In this document: piece after piece, positions 23,641 to 34,119 of the stretch
Position numbering within the stretch: position 1 is the stretch's first letter
Layout: every line of letters begins with the position of its first letter
DNA from: Morinoia aosen
Taxonomy: Eukaryota > Arthropoda > Malacostraca > Amphipoda > Talitridae
Reading direction: 5' to 3'
NCBI GenBank assembly: GCA_030386875.1
Contig: CM059558.1
Span: forward strand, 11,045,501 to 11,109,500
Length of the DNA stretch: 64,000 bases
Notes under the pieces: generated by a model
Told to the model about the DNA's origin: nothing
The model's input: the letters and a program-made list of their open reading frames with translations, nothing else
The model's database searches: none
Made by a program: the position numbers and the translations under genes

Positions 23641-24052
23641 ATTTCATTTTCGGCCTGGTACCATTAATTGATCCACAGACCGACACTGGTCGGCCGCCCG
23701 TGGGTTTGGACCACTGCTGTAATACAGCTGAGACTCCGCTGGAACTGTAAAATTACTTGGCAATAAATTTCCTCAGACACGCGCATGTCTCCCATATTTT
23801 AACGTCCGGAGATGATGGTGTTAGAATAGCCGTGTCGCGTCCGTTACTGCGCTGGACTGTTCTGTATGAGCCATATACACAACTGAAGCATGAAGATACT
23901 GATAGAATTTTTTTCTGCTGGGCTAGAGCGCTGCAGAATTACAATGAGACGAAGCCAGAGTTGACTATGACATCGCGAAGCAGTTTCAAGAACACATCAA
24001 AAAATGTGCCAACCTGTAGCTCGCATCTTTTTACATTTTCTCTCTCTTAGTC
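23641..24052. other. Unassigned GC-richer segment between two family A LINE copies
   Basis: Contains an open frame (23757-24050, plus) without recognisable motifs. It ends exactly where the second LINE copy begins, so it may be pre-existing target DNA. Confidence 0.35.
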
Positions 24053-25141
24053 TTATCGACAAAACAAAATATATTATCATACAAGAAAAATATATCTCAT
24101 CCACACATTAGAATTGACGAAGATGAAATTGAAGAAACCAATTCGTGTAAGTTCCTGGGCATCATAATAGATGAACATTTGACCTTCAAAGAGTACTTCG
24201 CTCATGTTAGTACTAGGTTATGAAAATCCGTCTGAATCCTCCATAAAGTGTAAAATTTCCTGACTAAAAAAGCTTTGCATGTACTTTACCGAACGCTCAT
24301 TTCACCATACATACAATGCGGAATAGAAGCATGGCACGGAACTGATGAAATTACAACTATTTTAATTTCTACTTTTCAAAAAAGTGTCATCAGAGCTGTA
24401 AAAAAACTAGAATATAATGCTCACACAAATGATTCATTCAAAGGTTTACAAGTACTTAAACTTACGGATCTCTACAAACTCTCCATAAGTAATTTCATTT
24501 ATAGAACTTTGACCAATGATGGCGACAATGACCTCAAGCAATTATTAACTGCGCAAACTGGTTATCACGACAATTTAACCCGTAATAGAAGTAAATTCAT
24601 GCTTCCTTATTATTCAAAAACTCGGTCACAACACAGCATCTCCTTCGCTGGAACTAAACTGGGAACTCAATCCCAACGGAGATCCGTGAAAGTAATTCCT
24701 ACAGAGTATTCGAAATAAATCTTGAATCTAATTTCCTATCAAAACTAGTGGTGTAAGAAAACCAAGTCAAATCTTGTCTCCTATATGACTGGTGGGGTAA
24801 TTTGCCATTGTTAATATCGTTGATCTTCAGTCTGTTCTTAAATAGTTTACAAAATATACTGTTAGATTTAGGGCATCTAAACTATTTTGTAAAATAAAGA
24901 ATCGAATATCGAGTTAACTATTTTATTGATCAGTCTAATACGTGATTAGGTTAAGTGAATTAGCTTGAACATTATTGTAAACCTTAGAATAACGTTGATG
25001 GTAGGATGCCCTAAAAGTCGCTGAACTTATTCGGGCCCATTGGTAGCTATACTCAGATTTGACCATCGTACTAGACTTAAGAAATATTCAACCTCTGTAT
25101 CACCTGTGGTAAATAAATGGTTTAAATAATTTAAAATTGTT
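24053..25141 (+). pseudogene. Family A LINE, copy 2 (5'-truncated)
   Basis: Homologous to 22551-23640. It starts inside the region after the RT catalytic box and contains the C-terminal ORF (24275-24718: YRTLISPYIQCGIEAWHG, SKFMLPYYSKTRSQHS) with a late frameshift, then a 3' UTR matching copy 1 to the same end point (CACCTGTGGTAAATAAATGG followed by TTTAAA-type repeats). 5' truncation with a fixed 3' end is the classic product of target-primed reverse transcription. Confidence 0.8.
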
Positions 25142-25810
25142 GAAAGTACACGCACTGAACTGGACCCTCATGCCACCTAAGTATATTAATCAATTAAAAA
25201 CATGTGTATGACATTCGAATGACATTCAGATGACATTCGAAAAAATATTGTAATTTTATCAAATGTTTTAACCTTATACGACAATAATGCTTTCTTCTCT
25301 TATTCGCGTTTGTCAGGCCGCACAGGGTTGTCGAGCCTTTTTGTTTTAGTTACCCATAGTCTTAAGTATTTTCTTTATGTGTCCAGCTCCCTGAACGCCG
25401 ACTTGTCTGTTTCTCTGCGCTGATGTTGCGTCTTTGCATTTACTTTAGTTAGCCCTTAAATATCATTTGTATTACATGTCGATATTCCAATGTTTCTCGT
25501 GTTATCTAGCTGAATATGACTAATATTTTAAATGCAATTTTGAGTGTTGTACCTTGTTATGCAGTAACTCACGTCTGTACGCACTATTTTTGCAATAGAA
25601 AATAAATCACTGTCTTTGTTAAAATATATCAGTGTATGTACTAGGGACTTCAAAGAGATTCAGCATTGAACAAGTGAAACCCTGATGTGGAAAGAGTTTT
25701 CCTTCCTCCTTATTGACACAGGCTTTTGTCTCAAACGGCACTTCGCCTAATAAGGGGTTTAAGGAGCCACCTCCGAAGGACGAACTATTTCGCATGGTTT
25801 GTCGATTAGG
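25142..25810. other. No gene recognised
   Basis: AT-rich; includes three close copies of GACATTC(G/A)(A/G)ATG near 25210-25240. No supported gene. Confidence 0.4.
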
Positions 25811-26178
25811 AAGGCGCGGTCGCAGTTCGGCACTAACAGAATTCACTTCTGTTGCCCTAACGGTCTCATACGGCGCAGACAATTGCTCGTCTTCCTAAAG
25901 GTACCGCCGTAATTCGGCACAAAACGGAATTTACTTCTGTTGCCCTAGCGGACTGAATACGGCGTAGGCGGTATCCAAACACACACACCTCACTCTAGCG
26001 GTACCACCGTAGTTCGGCACAAAACAGAATTTACTTCTGTTGCCCTAGCGGACTGAATACGGCGCAGGTGGTACCCACACAAACCTCACCCCACACGCAC
26101 AACGGTACCGCCGTAGTTCGGCACTAACAGAATTTACTTCTGTTGCCCTAGCGGACTGATTACGGCGTAGGCGGTACC
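25811..26178 (+). repeat. Tandem array of hairpin-forming units (four units)
   Basis: Units lie at about 25811-25890 (degenerate), 25910-25975, 26000-26075 and 26104-26178, each about 70-80 bp with CA-rich spacers. Each can fold: outer arms GGTACCGCC/GGCGGTACC, GCCGTA/TACGGC, and an inner stem AACAGAA-TTTAC-TTCTGTT. The inner part (AATTTACTTCTGTTGCCCTA) is nearly invariant. In the third unit both outer arms differ in step (GGTACCACC with GGTGGTACC), which keeps pairing. Confidence 0.8.
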
Positions 26179-26309
26179 CACACGAACCTCAGGAAGGGCA
26201 GCTGCGGAGAAAAGCTAGCGCCCCGGAAAAAAAGGTAGCTGCACAGAAGACAGCCCCCTTTTCCACGAACCCTCACGTCGACCGCACGACGGTTTCGACA
26301 GCGTTCTAA

Positions 26310-27572
26310 ATTTTTTTTGTCAGCCTTGAATGGTGCAATTTATCATTTCTTACGCTCGTGGGTAAGTCCAGTGCACACAGGTGTATTGTGCACTCATGCA
26401 CACCCATATACGTACACAAATATACAAATAAGAATGCTTGCAAATCCCAGCGTATAGGCGATCCAATCATAATACCTACGCATACTTCGAGACTGTTGTG
26501 TGATGTCGTGAATTGTAAAGAAAATGAGCAAGGGAGAGTATTAAGCAATGGAGATACCAGGCAAAATGAGATTCGTCAATACGTGTTCAGTATGTTCTGT
26601 AACTAAGAATTATCGTTGAGACGAAAGATGACGAATTATTTTGGCTTTAAATTCTCTCGTTCTTTGAGGAATTTTCAAACACAGGGGAAGTGTTCCACAG
26701 TAAGGCGCCTGATATTGAAAGAGCCTTCTGCCCTATGTGATATGAACGATAGTTGGCTAAGACATAATTGTTTCTGTTCGGCTTTTGGATGGTTACAATG
26801 GGTGGATGGAAACGCACTATCTCAGCATTGCTCCGAGTAAGATACAACGAGGAGAATACGTATTGGGCCCTCTGCATGAGGAGCCTTTCTTGAATAGGAA
26901 TCCAGCCGAGTTTATTAAGGAGAAGGGTTACGCGATCGCTTCTTTTGAAATTACCGTTGCATACCACCTTGGCTGCGAAGTTAACGCGATTTTGTGAATC
27001 CCTTTGAAGGTATTGAGGTAAGTCTCCCCATACTAGGCTGCAGTTGTCAATGCACGATAACACAAGGGATTGAATGGCTAATAATCTTGATTTTTAGTCT
27101 GGCATACTTTTCATACGTTGAAAAAACATTTAAGTTCCGATGATTTTGTTGCAAGTAGTCTCAACGTGAGATTTAAAGGACATATTTCTATCGAACCAGG
27201 TACCTAGATTTTTAACTTTTTCTGATGCATTAATTTTATCATTTCCAACTGCGAGAGTAAGATCTGGAGTTTTTTTTAATAGCATCATTGGATCCGAAAA
27301 TAATGCATTGTGTTTTATTAGCATTTAATTTGAGACTATTTCGGTCGTAACATGATTTCAGGCTAGTCAGTATAGTTTCGGCTTTAATTTGAGTCCGTGG
27401 TATTTCCGATACAGAACTAGTTATTGCAATTTGAACATCTTCTGCATACATTGAGATCCGTGTGTTAGAAGGCATTGGAGGGAAATCATTAATGAAAACA
27501 GAAAACAGTAGCGGCCCAAGAATGGATCCTTGAGGAACACAAAAATTGTTTTGAATGAATTGGGACAAGTGT
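26310..27572 (-). pseudogene. Family B LINE, copy 2 (5'-truncated)
   Basis: It starts within the RT at 27572: FCVPQGSILGPLLFSVFIND, then MYAEDVQIA, where the catalytic box YADD has become YAED. A frameshift near 27290 leads to 27324-27130 (SEKVKNLGTWFDRNMSFKSH), another to 27063-26647 (SCIDNCSLVWGDLPQYLQRD, LGWIPIQERLL, SISGALLWN). The 3' UTR continues to about 26310 with CACATGCAC-like repeats. Inactive. Confidence 0.8.
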
Positions 27573-29040
27573 TAAAGTTAAAGTTGACCACTAAACACTA
27601 AAATCTACAAAAAAAACTGTTTGAAGAGTATAAACAGCCTTAATGTACCTTATGACATTTCAGTTCACCAAAATCGATCAATCTATCACTGCTAACTCAA
27701 ATTATCTAATGTATAATTTGTATTGAAAAATTAATCAGAGTTTTAGAGAATAGCTTCTTGCTGTAATTAAATAAAATTTTGCATAGAAGATTTGAGGGTA
27801 AATGTGAAGGGATGGTCAGTAATCGATTTTCCACTTTTCTGTGCCTTAACATAGTTAATAACATATGAAAAACAAGTTTTCTTCTATGCACTTTCCGTCT
27901 AAAATAAGTATTTTACGAGTTATAGCATTAAATGACTTACCAAAAATCTAGTGTGAAGCGGAAAGAAATTCATCGAGCGCGTCTGAAAGAAAGAAAGAAA
28001 ACATTTTATTTCCAATAGAGATTGTACAATATTACAATCATTGGTTTTTAAATTTCTTAAAGATATTACACTTAGATGATACACACACATGAGTCTTGTA
28101 ATACCCATGTTACTAGTCAAAAGAAATGATATAGGGCAATGTACTCCTAATCTTGCTTAATCTACATTTGATAATACATGTAATGAATATTATAAGAGAT
28201 AACACAATTTCATGGACGATGTATTTTCATTGTGGGGTGAAAACACTTTTGACAGTTTACATTTACATGACATAACACTTCGCAATTATTGACGCCAGGA
28301 AATAATATATGAATCGCTTGTTTCGGCCAATGTTCAAAAGTGTCATTATAAGGAAGCATGAAAAAAATTTATAAATACATATCCATATTGTAATGTCGCT
28401 ATTTTCAGTACGACATTAGGTTTGTATATAAGGAAGCTTTAAGTTCAATTCTCCTAGCCGAATACCAGGCAGGAGAAAAGGAAACGCACAGCAGGACTTC
28501 TAGTATTGTACTGGTCTCCGTAGTTCACACAGCTTGCTCTTAAGTCTAGTGCATAACAGAGAAGTTCCGCCTGGTGTTCCGGCGCCGGCGTTAGGGGCGC
28601 TTCCGACCCATCCGAACCCAAGCACGATAAGGACATCCTGTAAGCCTGCCATGCGAGGCCTACAACAAAGATCTTCCTGGACTCGTAAATCTCAGCCACC
28701 GGAACTCTTACTCACAAAACCAGGGTCACATTATACGATGCACATTTTAATATATAAAACATATATATATATATATATATATATATCAGTCGCTACAGAA
28801 ATGTCTCATAACATTAAAATTCTCATTAAAATTTAAATAGCATAATTATTGGCATAAACTATTTTACTGTAAACTATTACTAATAACTTTCTAATTATAA
28901 TTATTAATCTTAATGTTTTTGTGTGAATCACACAATTATTAATAAATACCAAACAACCGATAGAGTAGACCTAGGCGTTGTGGCAACATCCCAGAGCACG
29001 CCGTTTCCCTAGCGTCATTCCGTATCTTGATCTTGTGTCG
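27573..29040. other. No gene recognised; TA microsatellite
   Basis: AT-rich sequence with a (TA)n run at about 28760-28786. A GC-richer segment at 28480-28730 gives short open frames on both strands without motifs. Confidence 0.4.
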
Positions 29041-29044
29041 TTAA

Positions 29045-30051
29045 GCCATCGAACGGTTTTTTCCTCGAAATTTTCAAAAAATAAATAAAAATACTTCTGG
29101 AGCGCAATAGGCTCTGAGGTTTTAACAGCATGTTTATAACAATCTAATAAACATTCATTGCCCATAAAATTTTTGAAATTTATATGTATCCCCCTTCCCC
29201 CCCTCCCCCCTCAGAGAGAAATTTCTAAAAAATCCTATTTCTCAGCCAATATTGTACATAGAGATGAATAGTTTTTTTTGTTCGATTCACAATGAACTGG
29301 TCAACAAAATTAAGATCCAAATTTTTGATATCGCTTCAAAAAAAATTTGGGAAGTTTTTGAATTTTTTATCACTAAATATATGACATTTTAGTTATTACT
29401 TTGAATGGCAATGAAAAAAATTCTATTTAACTTATCAAAAAATAACTATGCAGGTTTATATTACTCACCTTGATCTTTACTATGCAAAAAAGATCTCCTC
29501 CATAAGTAAAAAACTGTTGGAGATATACTTGAAAAAGTTGAGCGCTTTTTCCTAAAAAATGCTTTTTTTGTGTCGTGCGGGTTTATTTCTCCTACAGTTT
29601 TTCACTTATGAAGGAAATCTTTTCAGCATCGTAAAGATAAAAATGAGTACTATTAGGTCGAGATGTAGCTTTTCGGTAAGTTGATTAGAAAAATTTTTGT
29701 AACCATTTGAAGAAAAAAAATTGAAAAAAAACAATTTTTTATTCAAACCTTTTTTAAATTTTTTTTGAAGCGATATCAAAAAACTGGATCTCAACTTTGT
29801 CGACCAGTTCATTGTGAATCGAACAAAAAAAACTAATCATCTCTAGGTACAATATTGGCGGAGAAATAGGATTTTTTAGAAATTCCTCTTTGAGGGGGAG
29901 GAAGGGGGGTATGGGTATATTTAAAAATTTTATGGGCTATGAGTGTTTATTAGATTGTTATAACATGCTTGTAAAACCTCAGAGCTTATTTCGCGCCAGA
30001 AGTATTTTTATTTATTTTTGAAAATTTCGAGTAAAAAACCGTTCGATGGCC
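29045..30051. mobile_element. Palindromic element FB3, about 1 kb, non-coding
   Basis: The ends are GCCATCGAACGG (29045-29056) and CCGTTCGATGGC (30039-30050). Long stretches pair throughout, for example ATTCACAATGAACTGGTC (about 29286) with GACCAGTTCATTGTGAAT (about 29801), and the blocks around the C-run at 29190-29210 with the G-run at 29895-29910. The centre is near 29545. The flanks are TTAA on both sides (29041-29044 and 30052-30055), giving a clean TTAA target duplication. No gene inside. Confidence 0.75.
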
Positions 30052-30055
30052 TTAA

Positions 30056-31840
30056 GGGCTCGTCGCGTAAGTATAAATGAATGAAAATTCGTGTTAGATT
30101 TTAAACTCTTAATTGTGAATGTGTTGATAGCATTTGCACCGTGTTTTTAGTTGTCTCCTAGTATTCGTATGTGTCCCTTAGTATTTCTCTCATATAAAGG
30201 ATCGTAAATCGATCCGGCTGTTTCTTGGTGATGGCGTTAGCCGTGTTAGTGTGTGTCTGACTCTCTAATCGTCAGCACAGTTGTGCAGTGTTGTTGCTAT
30301 ATAGTGATTCTTGTGAGTGTATAGATCTTCGTAGCCGGAAATAATGGCTATAGCCCATTGTGACGTATTATAAATTCCCCAAATGATAGGAGAGATTGCT
30401 CGCTTCAGATTACATGCTCGATGTCATAAAATCCCCCTGATCTATCTTAAGAATCTACGCTTTGATGCGAAATAAACTCTCATTAGTTGAGAGTAGTAAG
30501 GGTGTATTTTGCCGTCATGACTTTTCTTCCCCTTATTCAACTGTCTGAGCCTCAAGGAAAATAATTCTTAGCGGTGACCCCTGGAGGGAATACTTGGAGG
30601 CTTGTGTGGTGTGAGAATGTCACTGCATTGGTAGGGTTGCTTGGTTTTCTTTGGTTTACGTGGATTGAATCATCCAGCGTCCTTGAATATTTCCAGATCT
30701 CCGACGCCGCAACGCACTACATTTACAATAATACACTCACTTGGGCCTTGAGTTTTCCCTATAATCAGTAGTTTATTTATTAAACCGAAACAAACACTAG
30801 TTCTTGAGATTGAACCCTCGTATGATTAAATTAGCTGGGCCTTACCTACTAAAGAGACGCAGCAGACTTGTAACTTAATATGTCTGTCTGTTAAACGGGA
30901 GACCAGATATACAATTACACTTACACACCATCAACCTGCCGGATCAGCTATCTCCTGGACTGCGAAGTATATCCTCAGCCAAGATCGTGCAGTAACGCGA
31001 ATCGTCGATCCTCCCGGCTCCTCCAATAAAAATCCAAAGCTGAGTTCCCCAGTGCCATTATTGTCCTTCTCGCACGGTTCTTGAAAAACACTTCCTCATT
31101 ATTTGGGTTTGAACTGGGATGATGAATTAATACAACCTTTACAATTTAGTCAAACCCAGACTCTCAAACTTAAAATATATATAAATATTTAAATATATAT
31201 ACATATATATATGTACACATAAGCATGAGGACCAAGAAGATTATGAGTTTTGTATTTATAATTCAACAGTTTTAACATAACGGTCGTTGGTTAATAAGCA
31301 TTTTATTTAAATATAAATGGATGATCGCACAACAAATGTATAGTTCTTACATGAATGCTTTACAATAATAAAGAGATGACGAGTTAGGTAATGTAACAAG
31401 TTGAGAGTGAACAGAAAAAAGACCATTATCTCTAGTAAAATGCTAGTTGTCAGTCTAGTACACACATATGAGCACATATACATGTAAATATATACATATA
31501 CACATGCACACACATACCCACGCACATACTTACACCAAACTCGTAAGCATACACAAATGCATTTCTATGCATCGAGGCAATTACAATACACACGCATTCT
31601 ATAAAGTTGTAGTGAACTCCCTCAGCCGCACTTCAGCCTAATTTCATAAATAATTTAAAAACTATCTTCTAAAAATTAAATAAGATTAACACAATCATTC
31701 TTACAATTTTAGATTACGAATTTCATTCAACATTACCCCGAAATCGAATAAAATTTGAACCGAAAATATTTCGACATTTTCGAGCATCAGCTCTCATGCC
31801 GTTTTGATGCAGAACCATTTCGCAAGCGCTCTTCCGGTAC
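30056..31840. other. No gene recognised; AT-rich with TA/CA repeats
   Basis: Includes TATA/CATA low-complexity sequence at 31170-31220 and the family B LINE tail at 31296-31570. Two places look LTR- or promoter-like (about 30185-30330) but no repeat partner was found. Confidence 0.4.
31296..31570 (-). repeat. Family B LINE 3'-UTR fragment
   Basis: Shares the phrase ATAAATGGATGATC(G/A)CACAACAAAT and the following CATTATCTCT and CACACA/GCACATA tract with 34126-34400. No coding part is attached, so it is a very short 5'-truncated copy or a broken piece. Confidence 0.55.
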
Positions 31841-31846
31841 CTTACG

Positions 31847-31883
31847 TATATAAACTCAGCCCTCCAGACAGAGTCCGTCAGTC
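31847..31883 (+). promoter_or_regulatory. Candidate core promoter: TATA box and initiator
   Basis: TATATAAA (31847-31854) is followed 33 bases after its first base by the initiator-like TCAGTC (31878-31883; start A at 31880). This spacing fits an arthropod TATA/Inr promoter. A consensus donor GTGAGT follows at 31933. Confidence 0.4.
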
Positions 31884-32125
31884 ATATAAGAAAACCGTCT
31901 GAGTGTAGTGCTTAGGCCCCAGAGGGGGAAATGTGAGTAACAAGTGTTAAATGTTAAGTGTTTAGCTAGAAGTTTACCTCATTTAATCATTGTTTAATAG
32001 AAGTGTCTAGAGCCTCCAATATATTTAACGTGTCTGTTTAAATAGAACTCATTCTTATGTGATTAACTTAGGAATATTCTCTGTGTTGCCTTTATTTGGG
32101 CCAGTGGATAACGATTAACGAGATT

Positions 32126-32233
32126 ATGTCTAAGCTTACTGTGCCATCTTGGCCATTGTTGCTTCTCTTTGTTTTTCTGGTTATTCCATTGTGCCAAGAA
32201 GCAACTCTTGCTCAAATGAACTTTAGAGAATAA
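32126..32233 (+). CDS. Candidate short secreted peptide (35 codons)
   Basis: An ATG at 32126 opens a 35-codon frame. It starts MSKLTVPSWP, runs into the hydrophobic stretch LLLLFVFLVIPL, then CQEATLAQMNFRE and a TAA. Seen: an N-terminal polar part, a 12-residue hydrophobic core and a small/polar region that could be a signal-peptidase site (after PLC or after TLA). Context: a TATA/Inr pair at 31847-31883, a donor GTGAGT at 31933, and a pyrimidine-rich tract ending in CAG at 32102-32104, 21 bases before the ATG. Together they outline a two-exon 5' region with a 170-base intron. The mature part would be only a few residues, so either this is the first coding exon of a longer gene or the similarity to a secretory precursor is accidental. 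No family assigned. Confidence 0.3.
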   Translation: MSKLTVPSWPLLLLFVFLVIPLCQEATLAQMNFRE

Positions 32234-32239
32234 GAGGCC

Positions 32240-33739
32240 TCACCTTTTTTCTCATATTTGTGGTCTAAGATTCTGCTTATTTTATTGGTACATTATTGCA
32301 TAACCTCATTAAGTAGACATTCATAAGTACTGAGCTATTTTGCGGCAAGATATTGTTTCATTATTCATTATTATAATTCATTAATTCTGCCTGAAGCTAG
32401 AGTTAAGATAGAGTGCTTGTTTTTAGAGTGATCTAAGTTGGTTCTTAGTAATGCACCATTTTTCATCCATGTGCTCATGAAGATAGCCATGCTCAAGAAT
32501 TCATATTTCTGTAGTTTCTTATTTTTAATTGTTTAGTTTTAGTGACCTTAATACCTGGCTGTTTTAGCCTTTCGGAAATTAGTTCCCAGTGCGGGAAATC
32601 TATACCTTCAGCCTCATGCTGAGTAATAGGTATAGCTTATGGGTGACTCAAGTCACAACCGCCCAACTGACAGCAGTTAGCTAGTTACTGTCAGAATACC
32701 TGGAACCCAAACCAGTTTAATTAAATTCCACTAGCCAATTGTTAACTATGAACAAGTTTGTATTTGTTGCTTGTGATATCAAGATAGAGCTTATGACCAG
32801 TTGGTCTTGAACACCGGTTCTGGGTGTTAAGATGATTCAGGCTGCAACTCGGGCGCCAGAGCTGCTGACTGACCTTAGCACTAGACATCTGCCAGTGTTC
32901 TTCTTGTGAGTAGCAGACTGCAACAGTCTTGCACATGTGTATAGATAGGCTTGTTATCGTCAAATTCAATCCTGCCTGTTGTTCCCTCACAGGACCCTGG
33001 ACAACACATTCCCCTCACTCACAAACATTTTAGAGTCAACACTCTAACATCTTGCTTGCAGCCACTCTGCATTAAGAGCCTAAGGAGATTACCTCCTCCT
33101 CGTATCCTCGCTTCCACTTTCACTCCCCAATTTAATTATGCTAGAAGGCCTGCATACCTGCAGCTAAGCCTCTGAAAACTCCAGTTTAAGACTATTGAGT
33201 CGAGTGCCTTTAATTCCTAACGAGTTTTCCCATCCGGTAGCTTTTCCCATACTCAACAAGTGGCAATTCCATCACCTCCCCATGCCGAGTCACTTAGTGT
33301 CGGAACCTTCCACACTTAACACCATCCTAAACTTCACACCCTGGTACGCGCTTCCAAGCCTGAGCTGGAAGCGCTCCGTCTGAAGTTTCTTCAATCGCCT
33401 CGGAGTCTTCCCAAGAACTTCTCACGAACCAAGAATCAAGCCTCGCCCGTCAGCGTTCAATCACCACTTGAATAAACCAAAAAGGCGAGCCCTATCTAGT
33501 TTCAATTACCCCAAGTGATGGTTCGCATTGTTGTTTCATGAATATACCTGTTTGATTATTTTGACGCTTGAAAATACTGCGTCCGGACCCTAACTCCTTC
33601 TGAGCAAGTGGCCATACCTAATTCATTTTTATTTTTGATGCCTCCCCGGGCATCTGGTGACCTCTCTTTATTACGGAACACCAAACTTTGCTCTATTTAA
33701 AATCAACCAAAGACCCAAACTTTGAACTGGTAACATAAA
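32240..33739. other. Unassigned; possible splice acceptor at 32994
   Basis: CTGCCTGTTGTTCCCTCACAG ends near 32994 and resembles a 3' splice site. The following 60-codon open frame (to 33175) has no recognisable motif. The segment 33000-33480 is unusually C-rich for this window. It could hold further exons of the candidate gene at 32126, but nothing confirms this. Confidence 0.3.
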
Positions 33740-34110
33740 CTTTAATAAATGTCATACGCAAAGCGTGCACAGGTACACATATACACATGTAAGCATGTGC
33801 GCAAATATCAGCGTAATCTAATCAGTATAAACCAGCACTCCAATCGAGGGAAACGGATAAAATATCTTTTATCGTGGCATGAATTTTATAAAATTTTCAT
33901 ATTAAAAATAGTGGCACAAAACAGTTTACCTAAGTCAGAAACATGAAAACGATTGTGGGATGCGAATAAGAAAGAAAACATTAATGTCCTATAAGGGTTT
34001 CATTTTAGAAAAAATATCACATTATCTTTGAAATATGGTGCAAATTGTCGGCAATTAATAAACATTCATAGGTATCACTTTATTATAAGCTTATAACTAT
34101 AAGCATTATA
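33740..34110 (-). repeat. Family B LINE 3'-UTR fragment
   Basis: Matches the CA-rich tail of family B (GTGCACAGGTACACATATAC, then a TGTAAGCATGTGCGCAAAT-like phrase) and a second piece at 34010-34080 (ACATTATCT(T/C)TG(A/C)AATATGGTGCA). It is adjacent to copy 3. Confidence 0.5.
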
Positions 34111-34119
34111 TGCATATTA

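Noticed and set aside
25811-26178. CRISPR-like array
   Set aside because: Units are long, self-complementary and variable, spacers are CA-rich and similar, and the genome is eukaryotic.
28454-28836. Short ORFs on both strands in a GC-richer patch
   Set aside because: No motif, no splice or promoter context, and one runs into a TA microsatellite.
32126-32233. Resemblance of AQMNF near the end of the small ORF to the start of the AKH/RPCH peptide family
   Set aside because: Only four or so residues match and the rest of the hormone motif and the amidation/cleavage signal are missing; treated as chance.
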